NCBI GenBank assembly: GCA_015039365.1
Contig: WION01000098.1
Span: 62,001 to 126,000, forward strand
From: Amanita rubescens
Lineage: Eukaryota > Basidiomycota > Agaricomycetes > Agaricales > Amanitaceae
Reading direction: 5' to 3'
DNA: 64,000 nt
Shown piece after piece: positions 55,531-64,000 of this stretch (position 1 is its first letter; each line of letters opens with the position of its first letter). A program made the position numbers and the translations under genes. The notes beneath the pieces are model-generated. The model ran no database searches. It had not been told where the DNA came from and saw nothing but the letters and a program-made list of their open reading frames with translations.

Positions 55531-57081
55531 TCAAGGTCAAAGTGAAGAAGAAGATACCAAGATGCTAAATGTACCTGGTGTACATATGGTATGTAGTATT
55601 CTTCTCTCTCTCTTTTTGCAGAGTTAAACGCGGATAAGCTTAGGTATCAGGAGAACCCTATGTACTTGGGCTACTGCGTTTGATAATATGTTGCCGCCGG
55701 CCTAGCGGGGGCGTTTACTTCATCAAGGGTCCTAAGAAAACTGGCAAGAGTACTTTTGCTAGAACGCTTCTCGATCGATTGCTAGTACGGTAAGTAATCA
55801 ATTTTCGTCGTATTCTCCCTACTGATGTCATGGGTTTAGCTTTGACCGTGTTGCGTACCTAGAGTGCGATCCGGGCCAATCTGAATTCACACCTGGCGGC
55901 ATGGTGGCATTAAATATCATTGAAGACCATTGCTTTGGTGAGCGTTTTGTAAATCATTCGACGAAACACGACTAAAAAGCGGACCAGGACCTCCATTTTC
56001 TCATCCGACATCACCTAACAGAGCGCACTACATTGGAGCTACAACACCACTTTCATCGCCTGCACATTACCTAGCCTCTGTTCAAGCCCTATTCCAGGCG
56101 TACGAGCTTGACCTTCGCACCCCCCTTCTTTCCTCTGACGTGCCGAACCACATAAGGGATGTCATCCCACTCCTGGTCAACACCATGGGTTGGAATAAAG
56201 GTATTGGTGCAGACCTGACCCAAAGAATCCAAGACATTATCCAACCAACGCACGTGTTTGAGATCACCGCATCAAACTCTCTCGATGACTTTAACTACCC
56301 ACCCGACTTTGGCAAGTCTCAACTTTACGCGCAGATTGAGCCTATCGTACCCTCATCTGTGGCGCCTCTCCATACTTTGTATACACCTGCAGATGATCGT
56401 GTTATCAATCTTCTCTCCCATCTCCATGCTGTTTTCCCGGCGCCATCTCGGGAGATCGTAGATCTGTCTAGTAGTACGACCTCACTTGAGCAAATCACAG
56501 CTACGTCTTGGAGAACGGCGTTGCCGCTTTGTTCTCAGGTGCCTTACGCTGTAGATTGGCGGGTCGCCCCGGATCGTATCATTTCTCGTAGGAAATGGCG
56601 CAGAGGATGTGATTCCCGCGGAGGTGGGGCTTTGGTCGGCCTTGTGTCCAGTTGGGAAGATGGCGTAAACGCAAACGGTAACGTGGCGATTATGGATAGC
56701 GGGTTGCCACCCACCCGCCAGACGTTGTTGCCTTGTGTACAGGGAGCTCGGCCTCCTACGCCTACGTCCTCGACTTGTTTTGGCATCGCGCTTGTTCGTT
56801 CCTTTTCTGAAACGAAATCTTCTTAGCTGGAGATGCACGTTCTTACTTCCGTACCACCTGCTTTTCTCAAGCACTCTCGCGTATTCGTCAAAGGAGAGAT
56901 GGAGTTACCCGTTTTGGGTATGCTTGACTATAATGCGGGTGGCGATGATGAAGAATGGAAGAACGGCGTGGCTGGGGTGGAGTGGGGACGCGTGCCGTAT
57001 CTTCAATGGGGTAAAGGCGAGGGAGCGGGTTCGCAGCGCAGACGTGTGAGAAGGAATCTGATGCGCAAGGCGCAAATGTGA
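55039..57081 (+). pseudogene. GRC3: GRC3-like polynucleotide 5'-hydroxyl kinase, probably decayed
   Basis: Plus-strand pieces in order: SESSSSDSDVEVDRP, LSQDELSSVLN, GAYLLTILGGTVS, HRVYAPKSSPLQVLEAV, the Walker A loop GPKKTGKSTFARTLLDRLL, then RVAYLECDPGQSEFTPGG, GPPFSHPTSPNRAHYIGATT, NTMGWNKGIGADL, GALVGLVSSWEDG, and VFVKGEMELPVLGMLDY. This is the GRC3/NOL9 layout; such kinases act with LAS1 in ITS2 processing of pre-rRNA. Introns 55790-55839 and 55938-55987 are sound. Against function: several frame slips in the N-terminal half, a pair of opposite one-base slips near 56570-56620, loss of the LIPLSAGE segment kept at 21 kb, and an in-frame TAG at 56824. Because GRC3 is essential in yeast, a good copy should exist elsewhere, unless this sequence contains errors. 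Confidence 0.75.
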
Positions 57082-58519
57082 TGGAGAGAGGGTACCGCCA
57101 TCGGCAGGCATGTATGCCTCGTTGCGGAATACAGCTTCTTGCGAGATTGAAAGCTCAAGATTTCTTTTCCCTATGAATAAAAAAACACAGCCTTGTACCG
57201 TAAAGTTGTTCCATGCCATGGCCGCGTGTCTATCGTCGCTATTCGTGTTACTCGGGAAACACGCGATCCATAATTCTTCCATTCTGAACTGCTGCCGTCG
57301 TATCTAGGGTCAGTAAGGGTTCCCGAGCCAATACAGATGTCTATGTTTCCCTACCTCCGTTTGGGAGGTTCTTTTAGAAGATCACTGGACATATATCCCG
57401 TAATGATGTGCCGATTGGCCCTACACTCAATAACAGGTCTAAACTATCATGGCCGCTTTGCTGTTGAAAGCGCAGCACATTTGACGGCTCTTTCACATCG
57501 TTTCGAGTCATACCTCATAGCCCGATGAAGAAGAAAAAATTATCCAGTGCAAGATAAATGTGCAATCGTTTGAGTGGCGTTGACTCACCTCCCTGGTGTT
57601 CAATCCCCGACTCTGAGAGATGCAGCGTTCACGCAGAGCAGGACGACCTTCTATCACCGCCATTCGGCCCCGGAGGCTCGACGCTGATGCTTACGCGCGC
57701 CAGTTCGGGAAACCACCTGGTCCGGTAGACCAATGGCTTGACCGTGCGTACCGACAAGCAAATGAATCCGGGTACCCATTCGTCATGGGTGGTTCCGTGC
57801 CTACGCTCGATTACGGCCCACATACTGTGATATGTCGGGTCGAGCGCGTCGTCCATGATGTAATTTACCTTTGGATCTCTCGAGGGCTATTGCTAAATTC
57901 TGCTTATGATAGCCAGTCGAGGATCCAGATAGCATGTTCACCGAGTCAAGCAGGTACGAGCTGTACCTAACCACCATGACCTTTGTCCTCCGGGACACCC
58001 CTTTCGCTCTCCACACGAGCTCTCGGATTCTCCTTGAGACATTCAGTGGGGTCGGCGGGAGAGCAAGGGGCGCCGCTGTGGATGGGCCTTGAATACAACT
58101 CGCTTGAGTTCGTACAGACCCAAGCAGATCTTTCAAAATTTCTGGAGGAGTTTGGACGAACGGAGAAATCACAAGTAGGTCGTTGCAAAGTTTATTCAGA
58201 ATTCTGAGCGTATTTTTTTTTCATTTAGTACGTTGTCGTGTCTGTCGGGGACCATTATGTCGGTACCATTTTCTGCTGAATATTTTGTCAGATATGGAAC
58301 TGATTCCTCGGTTGTTTTGTAATCAGCTAAATCATCAGGCATCGATGCCCACAAAACGAAGGCGAATATTTGGTGATGCGGGTAATACATGTTGACGGAG
58401 TCCTATCTCTTTAACACCGGTATGTTTACTTCCATGTAGATTAGTAAATGTACCAGTATTCGAGTTTGCACGAATCTGCGACATTGATGCTACTTGATCA
58501 ACCTGAGTATGTCCAGACG
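57082..58519. other. Intergenic, no supported gene
   Basis: Open frames exist on both strands (plus 57620-57970; minus 57856-57629), and each looks partly protein-like, but they overlap each other and neither has a matching second exon or a paralogue here. I make no call. Confidence 0.35.
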
Positions 58520-60360
58520 GCCCTATCCAAGGTCTTTTTTTTTTTTGAATAGAAGGAGTGTATTGCCACATACGCTACCGAGGTATACTGGGAAAAAAGC
58601 CAACACTAACTAGAGCGAGGAAAAAGAACCCGTAAGACATACTTATACTAATCACGTCATCGGCATAGGGCCGCATATAGTGTTTAACTAGTCCATCTCC
58701 ACACGCGACATAGTAGGAGGAGGAACGTTGAGCCTTGGAAGGAAAGGGGCCTATCGGTATGAGTCAAGGCCTCCGTAGCGGGCCTCAAAGCGGGCGGCGT
58801 GTTTTGTTTGGTGACGTTGATCGCGCGTCTGGCGGACTTGCTTCAACCGTTTGGCTTGCAGGATGGCAAGGCAGTCCCGAGAGATGGCGGGATGATGCCC
58901 ACGGCAATTGATACACTTGATGTCTTGCATGGAGGAGTCCTGTAGGACCGCTTGCTCGTGTACGGCGGAACTGTGACAGTTGGCGCATAAGGCACACCAA
59001 GGAAGGCGTGACGAACAGACGTGTGAAGTGTGGCCCCACCGAAGGCAGATGCCACACTGACGAGAGGCCTTGCGCAAGACCCAGGGATGGGCATGACAGG
59101 GGATGCCATCGAAATGGACATCGGTCTGGAGGAGGCGGCGTGCAACAGAGGAAGCACGGTCGTCGGCAACTTCGACCACCACAGTGGCGGTATAGCCAAT
59201 CGTCTTGCCTGAGGGTATGACGAAATGGGCTTGTTGTACAAAATGTACTCCCTTCCAACGGGGATGAGATGAGACCGTGGCGTGAAGCCAGTCGGACGTG
59301 GACGCGCCCCCGTCCAGGCGGTGCGTCGGAACATGCATGAATTTGATGAGGGACGTAGTGTCCCGGCTGAGGAGCTGAACGCCTCCTGCGTGCAAAGTGG
59401 ACAGGAGGGATATGACCTCCTTTTTGAGTTTGGGGCCGATGGCCTGGGTGTAACGCACCAGGAGATCACCACGTAGGGTAAAGCCTACATGAGCAGGCGG
59501 GGGGGAGGAGCCAGCAAGGGCTTTCTGAACGTCCGAGAGGAGAGGGATCGCAGCGCCGGTAGGGCTGGGACGGAAACGGAGAACCAAAGCCGAAGCCTTG
59601 GTCCCCTGACGAGTACAGGACTTGATAGTGGTGGTTTGCTTTGACGGTCCAAGAGGAGGGGGCGGCGGCAGGGCAGAGGGAGGGCCTTTGCCTGCAACAC
59701 TGGCATACGAACGCCTGACAGGAGGCGGGGGGGGAGGGCGGCCGAGAAGTCGCTTCTTGTTGATGCGTATTGGGGTAGGACCCTCGGCACCAGGAGGCAC
59801 AAGGGTCTCCATCCTCGTGGGTGGAGGCGGTTCCAACGGAGCAGGCGTTGGGATAGGGGCAGGCGCCGGGGGCCGTGTGACCCGACCGGAGTCTGTGACC
59901 CCAAAGGGGCTGACAAGGTACTCCTTACCCCCTTTTAGCACAAAGGCTTCTAAACCAAAGGCCAGGGCAAAGGGTTCCATAACGCCAGCGAGCGCTTGAA
60001 TGGCTTCTGAGGGGAGATGGATGGCGTGGACGCCATCTAATGCGGTACGAAAGTCAGCACAAGCCTCGACGAGGAGGCCATACTGGTCTGGGGCATCAGG
60101 GAAGTCACCAGAGTGGGCGGAGCCCGCTCTGGACGAATGCATTGTCGGGGGGGGGGTCATCCCCCCTTGTGTCCATGGCGATGTGGGCATCTAGGGAATC
60201 GGACTGAGACGAAGTTCGAGAACCCCGTCCAGACCAGGAAAGTGGAGGAAGGAGAGACCGACCACGGCTGCCGCGAGATGGTCCTGGAGGACGACGGGCC
60301 ATGTTCCAAAAGAAGAAGGTGGTGGTATCAGATCAAGATGCGATGGCCCTATCCAAGGTC
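58520..60360 (-). mobile_element. ORF1-only LINE-like retroposon with target duplication
   Basis: The 16-bp sequence GGCCCTATCCAAGGTC occurs at 58520-58535 and 60345-60360, directly flanking a 1,809-bp insert. Read on the minus strand the insert starts at 60344, has a short leader, one Gag-like frame, and ends in a run of A (the T-run at 58536-58546) next to the target duplication. This is the signature of target-primed retroposition. No endonuclease or reverse-transcriptase frame follows ORF1; only about 200 bp separate the ORF1 stop from the tail. It is therefore either a half-LINE that encodes ORF1 only or an internally deleted copy. Confidence 0.75.
58751..60302 (-). CDS. LINE ORF1 (Gag-like) protein with CCHC knuckles
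   Basis: The frame from 60190 gives 479 aa. A better start is at 60302 (MARRPPGPSRGSRGRS), joined through a ten-base C run (60156-60147 on this strand), where the frame changes by one; a run of nine would join them. Order: Arg/Pro-rich start, a helical segment (EAIQALAGVMEPFALAFGLE), a long Pro-rich linker, an RRM-like middle region (ALVLRFRPSPTGAAIPLLSD, HVGFTLRGDLLVRYTQAIG), then zinc knuckles near the end (CGICLRWGHTSHVC, WCALCANCHSSAVH, CINCRGHHPAISRDC) and a basic tail. This is the usual ORF1 layout of jockey/Tad-type LINEs in basidiomycetes: an RNA-binding nucleocapsid-like protein. Confidence 0.8.
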
Positions 60361-60635
60361 GAACTGATAAGAGTCTTAACGCAATTGTTGTGATTCCAGG
60401 GCAAGGTGTCGTCGTATGATTAAGGACATGTATAGGGCTGATAGGACGGGCGATAAACAACTGGTTCCCTGTAGGTAACAGCACGGTGTGCCCGTGCAGG
60501 TAGCGGGTTCGGGTACCTCGGGGCCCGGGGGTACGGGTGGGGGTTGACTACTGTGACACCCGCATTCTCACCCGAAGCCGCAGGGGAAACTATGACGGTC
60601 CGTATCGGACAATATCTAATTACATATATTTATCA
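60361..60635. other. Intergenic, G-rich
   Basis: Contains a GC-rich stretch near 60500-60545 (GGGGCCCGGGGGTACGGGTGGGGG) that might form secondary structure. No gene. Confidence 0.4.
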
Positions 60636-60710
60636 TCGTGATCTACCGTGATCCGCCGTGATCCGCCGTGATCGCCGTGATCCGCCGTGATCGCCGTGAT
60701 CCGTCGTGAC
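60636..60710. repeat. Short minisatellite, 9-10 bp unit
   Basis: About eight tandem units of CCGTGATCCG, some shortened to CCGTGATCG. Nothing else of note up to 61057. Confidence 0.85.
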
Positions 60711-61057
60711 CTATGATGCCCCGCCGTGCTTCATTGTGCATGTAAATCCTGCATGCCCGTCGTGGCCTTTCCATCATCGTGGGCCTTCAGGTCACTCCCA
60801 CGCAGGTGCATGTTGAGGAAGATCTGGACACTGAGGGTCACCCAGTGAGCTGGCGGTCGGCGGTAAGACCTTGTATATTGACAAATCCATATTCACTGTG
60901 CTCGTTGTAAATCTTTACCGGAAAAATAATACTTAGCAAAGCCCACCTGACATCCCCCAGCCGTGTGAGTATGGCGGCAAAACTAAAACGGAGTAGCGCC
61001 GTCACAGACAAAGAAAAAAATTCCCTTCTTCCCCCCTCTCTTCCTCCTTTGCTCGTC

Positions 61058-61585
61058 ATGCCCATAAGTAGCTCTGTCGCAGAGCTGTTTCCTCTCGTCC
61101 CTCGTGATCGTTGCACACAATGCACGACAGTGTGCGCCGGTGCCACCTTTGGACAAGTAAGCGTTGCTTCCCAGTCTATGGGAACGCCTTCTCATCTTGT
61201 TTAGTTCCTTGTTCAATGTCGTGAGCCAGTCAATGCTACGGAGCTTTGCGGTTGCGGCCACCCTTACTGGCAGCATTATATCACCCGACCGGCAATCCAA
61301 CTCGCTCCTAATGCATCGAGCATGTCAGCCGTAGCCTGTGCGTCCTGTGAAGCCACTGGATGTGGAGGCTTCATTCCTTTGGTAACGATTAATACAACAC
61401 CCTTCCTTCATCTGAATAATTAATACTTACAGTTATCACCATCCACAACGATGAGCTTACAAACTCCCTGCGCCTGTGGCGCACCTTATCTTCAGCATAT
61501 ACAGGACATACCAGAGTCTGTTATGATCACGTCGATCTCCACCTACGATGCGTCCACGCTAAGAGCGCTTGACAAAGTAGACTAA
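61058..61585 (+). CDS. Small protein with two Cys/His repeats
   Basis: Exons 61058-61156, 61205-61381 and 61433-61585, both introns (48 and 51 nt) GT-AG and phase 0, 142 aa. Two related units are visible. Unit 1: C19-x2-C22-x3-C26 ... C48-x-C50-G-H52 ... H57. Unit 2: C78-x2-C81-x4-C86 ... C105-x-C107-G ... H114. The CGCGHPYWQHY and CACGAPYLQHI segments correspond. No signal peptide. The spacing suggests metal binding, probably zinc, and small proteins with CxCGHxWxxH-type motifs are frequent in mushroom genomes, but I know of no assigned function. The start ATG at 61058 precedes the first Cys pair by 18 residues. Confidence 0.75.
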
Positions 61586-62159
61586 GTCCAACGGACAAGT
61601 CAAACAATAGGTGAACGAATAAGCTAAGTGATAAGACAACTAGAAGGAGTCTTATCCTTGAGAGCGATAATGAACGGAGTAGAAACGACGTTCTTTAGGT
61701 GAGATGGGATGTGATATTGACAAAGACAGTTAAGTCGAACTTAAGGTTCGACGTTACAGTACATCGGTTTATATACATGTACAGAAACACAGCCGTATCG
61801 TAAGTAGAACAAGGGCGATAACAAGTATAGGTAAAACAGGGGGCATAGGGGATGGTACGCGTATGAACAAGGGGTTGGGCATAGGGTAAACGGAATGGGG
61901 ATCGATAAGGGAACGAGGTAGTCCGTTTGATGAACATAATGGGGATGCGACGAAGGGGTAGGCATATACGAAAAAGTAAGCATGCATCAGGAAAAAGGGG
62001 AAAAAACTAATGCTGTCTAATTGTGTCTGACAAAGATTAGTGGAGAAGAAGGGCAGGAGAGTAGTCATTTAGTAGCCTAGATTATAAGGGGTGTAGATTA
62101 TTATGATGTCATTTAATCAGTTAACCAGATGCAGATATAATCAGGAAGAATATGACAGT
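61586..62159. other. Intergenic, low complexity
   Basis: Pyrimidine-biased on the minus strand; open frames there are low-complexity and unsupported. No gene recognised. Confidence 0.4.
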
Positions 62160-62700
62160 TGGAGAGTTGGGGCACTAGATATTCAGAATATATCAGAGAG
62201 CCAAACCAATTGAAAGCCAGAGTCTCAGTTAGTCAGTCTTGTTTAGGCAGTTAGATAATCAGACAGTCATACAGTATCAAATCACCAGAGTGCTATAGAA
62301 ACAGAGACTAGAGTACCAGACCACTGGCCAGCTATGCAGTTAGACTACCAACCAGTGGCATACTGTCAGACAGTTACATTATCAGACCACCAGACAATCA
62401 GAGAAGTGGTTAGATAGTCAGACAATTAGACAAATAGAGTATTAGACAGCCAGACATTTAGAGAATCAGACAGTCAAACAAATAGGGTATTAGACAATCA
62501 GGCAAAGAGGAGAGTCAGACAGTTAGACAAATAGAGTATTAGACAATCAGACAGTTAAAGTATTAGACAGCCAGACACATAGAGCATTAGACAAATAGAG
62601 CATCAGACAGTTAGACAGCCAGTCATTTACTCTCAGACAATCAACAGGGCATTAGACAATCAGGAGTATCAGACAAATAGAGCATCAGTCACTAATATCA
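62160..62700. repeat. Degenerate AGACA-type satellite
   Basis: Over 500 bp are built from imperfect 8-14 bp units of the type TCAGACAGTTAGACAAATAGAG and ATTAGACAATC. The period is irregular, with no long exact copies. No reading frame. Confidence 0.7.
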
Positions 62701-62724
62701 TTGGTCAAATATATTTATATTCAT

Positions 62725-63183
62725 CATCATAATAATAATAATAATAATAATATTGGACAAAGACTAGGAGGGGATGAAGGAAATGGTGGGGAGAAAAGAA
62801 AGACAAGGGAAGGAGTGAAGGCAACGACGACAAGGATAAACAACAACAACAACGGCGAAGATAACAATGATGACAAAAAAACCAACGACGACGATGACGA
62901 CGAAGGCGACAACAACGACCACGAAGGTGACAACGACAACGACGAAGGCGACGACGAGGGCAACAACGAGGAGAGGAACGTTAACGACGACGAAGGGAAA
63001 GATGGGTGGAAAGGGGATGAAGGAAACGACGGGGGGGGAGCTTTCTTATACGTTTTGGCATGGGAAAGTGATGCATTGATGATGGGAAAGTTACGCACGG
63101 ATGGTGACCGAGTCGGGCAGAGTCGGGCTCGTCCGCAGCGGTTCCTTCTGCGCGTCCCCGCCATTCCCTCGTATGCCAGTTGA
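62725..63183. repeat. Microsatellite (AAT)n and GAC/AAC/GAA-rich tract
   Basis: (ATA)8-9 at 62727-62752 is followed from about 62835 by imperfect triplet repeats of AAC, GAC, GAT and GAA to about 63010. The plus-strand frame from 62701 encodes an Asn/Asp/Glu-rich 160-residue string; on the minus strand the same tract reads as Ser/Pro/Leu repeats. I treat it as repeat DNA rather than a gene. Between 63184 and 63619 nothing is recognised. Confidence 0.6.
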
Positions 63184-63619
63184 TGTATGAATCAAGTTTC
63201 AGGGCTCTCTTCTGAGTCCTAGTTGTTGTTGTCGCCTAGCTGAGCTCGATGGGCCGACATGCGTGGTCTAAACCTCGAGGCCCATGTGCCTAAAAGGGTT
63301 GAGGACAAGTCTTGAGTCCTCGCCCTGTGCCCGTCCTTGTGATCGATTGACGCAGGTGTTATAGACTGCATTGAGTCGGTCAGTAAGCAGAAAACGACGA
63401 CATACCTCGCTCCGGTAGCGGCCCTCACACCGCTATCCTTCCCTCCTCTCGTTCTCCTCAGGTTGATATCGCAGGATTGAAGAAATCCAAACGGCTCTTG
63501 TAGCCGTTACCATTCCTGGTGAGCTCTCGCCTGTGAGAGCTCCCAACGCCGTTATTCACTGGGATACAGCCTATCAGCGATCAAGAAAGGCGATGCGCGC
63601 CTCACATGATGATGGAATG

Positions 63620-64000
63620 GGCCTCGTTGGGGGCTACTTGGGTGAGCAGGAGGCGGAGGCGGAGGCGAAAGGGCCTCGTTAGAAGCCGCTTGGGTGAACA
63701 GGAGGTGGCGGACGCAGAGGCCTCGTCTGAAGCTGTCTGTGCAGCTGAGAGAAGGCGGCAGCGGAGGAGGCGGACGCGGAGGCCTTGTTTGAAGCTGTCT
63801 GTGCAGCTGAGAGAAGGTGGCAGCGGAGACGGCCTTGTTGGAGGCTGTTTTGACGAACGGGAGGCAGCGGCAGTCGTTGGTGCCTCACTGGAGGCTGTCT
63901 GAGCGAAGAGGAGAAGGGGGCCAAAGAGGTGGCTTCGTTGGAGACGGTTTAGGTGGGCGGGAGAGGGCTGAAGTAGAGATGGCCTCGTTAGAGGCCGTTT
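63620..64000. repeat. Minisatellite, about 47-62 bp unit, runs off the right edge
   Basis: Units start GGCCTCGTTGGGGGCTACTT, GGCCTCGTTAGAAGCCGCTT, GGCCTCGTCTGAAGCTGTCT, GGCCTTGTTTGAAGCTGTCT, GGCCTTGTTGGAGGCTGTTT and so on, each followed by a GCGGAGG-rich part of variable length. At least seven units lie in the window. Frames shift between units, so no protein repeat is preserved. Confidence 0.8.

Noticed and set aside
59622..59999. Plus-strand Gly-rich frame
   Set aside because: Antisense of the Pro-rich linker of the LINE ORF1.
61695..62068. Minus-strand Pro/Tyr/Phe-rich frames
   Set aside because: Overlapping in three frames and low complexity; no start, splice or paralogue support.
62701..63183. 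Asn/Asp/Glu-rich 160-codon protein
   Set aside because: Built from triplet repeats with no other evidence; open in several frames for that reason.
1..64000. tRNA or rRNA genes
   Set aside because: Looked for B-box-like GGTTCGANNCC and conserved rRNA segments; found nothing convincing, though a covariance search would be decisive.

Overview
This is a window of a filamentous basidiomycete genome, most likely an Agaricomycete. Genes are split by many short GT-AG introns (about 42-63 nt). The proteins are of fungal type: a microsomal P450, a single-pass membrane protein and a seven-pass membrane protein of kinds common in mushroom-forming fungi, GRC3 and a BCAS3-like WD40 protein. Retrotransposons have fungal architecture, and nothing looks bacterial, with no operons or Shine-Dalgarno sites. 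A Rhizoctonia-like (Ceratobasidiaceae) host is a guess only. All exon structures were deduced by eye from splice signals, frame continuity and comparison of paralogues within the window.

Layout. 0-2 kb: the 3' part of a BCAS3-like gene whose frame slips repeatedly. 2.2-18.5 kb: an array of small secreted protein genes on both strands (named here SSP-A to SSP-G, plus relics). They have matching signal peptides, introns at matching places and shared upstream sequence. The array is interrupted by a complete 12-exon cytochrome P450 (10.8-13.0 kb). 19.4-20.6 kb: an intact six-repeat FG-GAP/propeller-type cytosolic protein. 20.9-23.2 kb: broken GRC3 sequence and flank, which is an inverted copy of 53.7-55.5 kb. 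23.9-35.6 kb and 51.0-53.6 kb: three direct copies of an unrecognised gene (H1-H3) with about 1 kb of shared 5' flank. Between H1's flank and the rest of that flank sits a 4.06-kb LTR retrotransposon that carries only Gag and protease, with apparently identical LTRs and a 5-bp target duplication. 30.5-31.8 kb: a secreted-domain/transmembrane protein. 35.7-44.2 kb: layered duplications around a seven-pass membrane protein gene. 45.5-46.4 kb: a beta-trefoil-like gene with an in-frame stop. 48.6-49.1 kb: a small two-exon gene. 55.0-57.1 kb: a decayed GRC3 polynucleotide-kinase gene. 58.5-60.4 kb: an ORF1-only LINE-like insertion with a poly(A) tail and a 16-bp target duplication. 61.1-61.6 kb: a small tandem-Cys protein gene. 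60.6 kb and 61.6-64 kb: minisatellites and degenerate repeats running off the right edge.

The overall picture is an accessory, repeat-rich chromosome region in which lineage-specific secreted and membrane proteins multiply by local duplication while older copies decay. The most notable unexplained systems are the exon-modular secreted family with its shared promoter block, and the H family. The H family has conserved His and Asn-Cys motifs, possibly a papain-like fold, followed by a coiled coil. No tRNA, rRNA or CRISPR was recognised.
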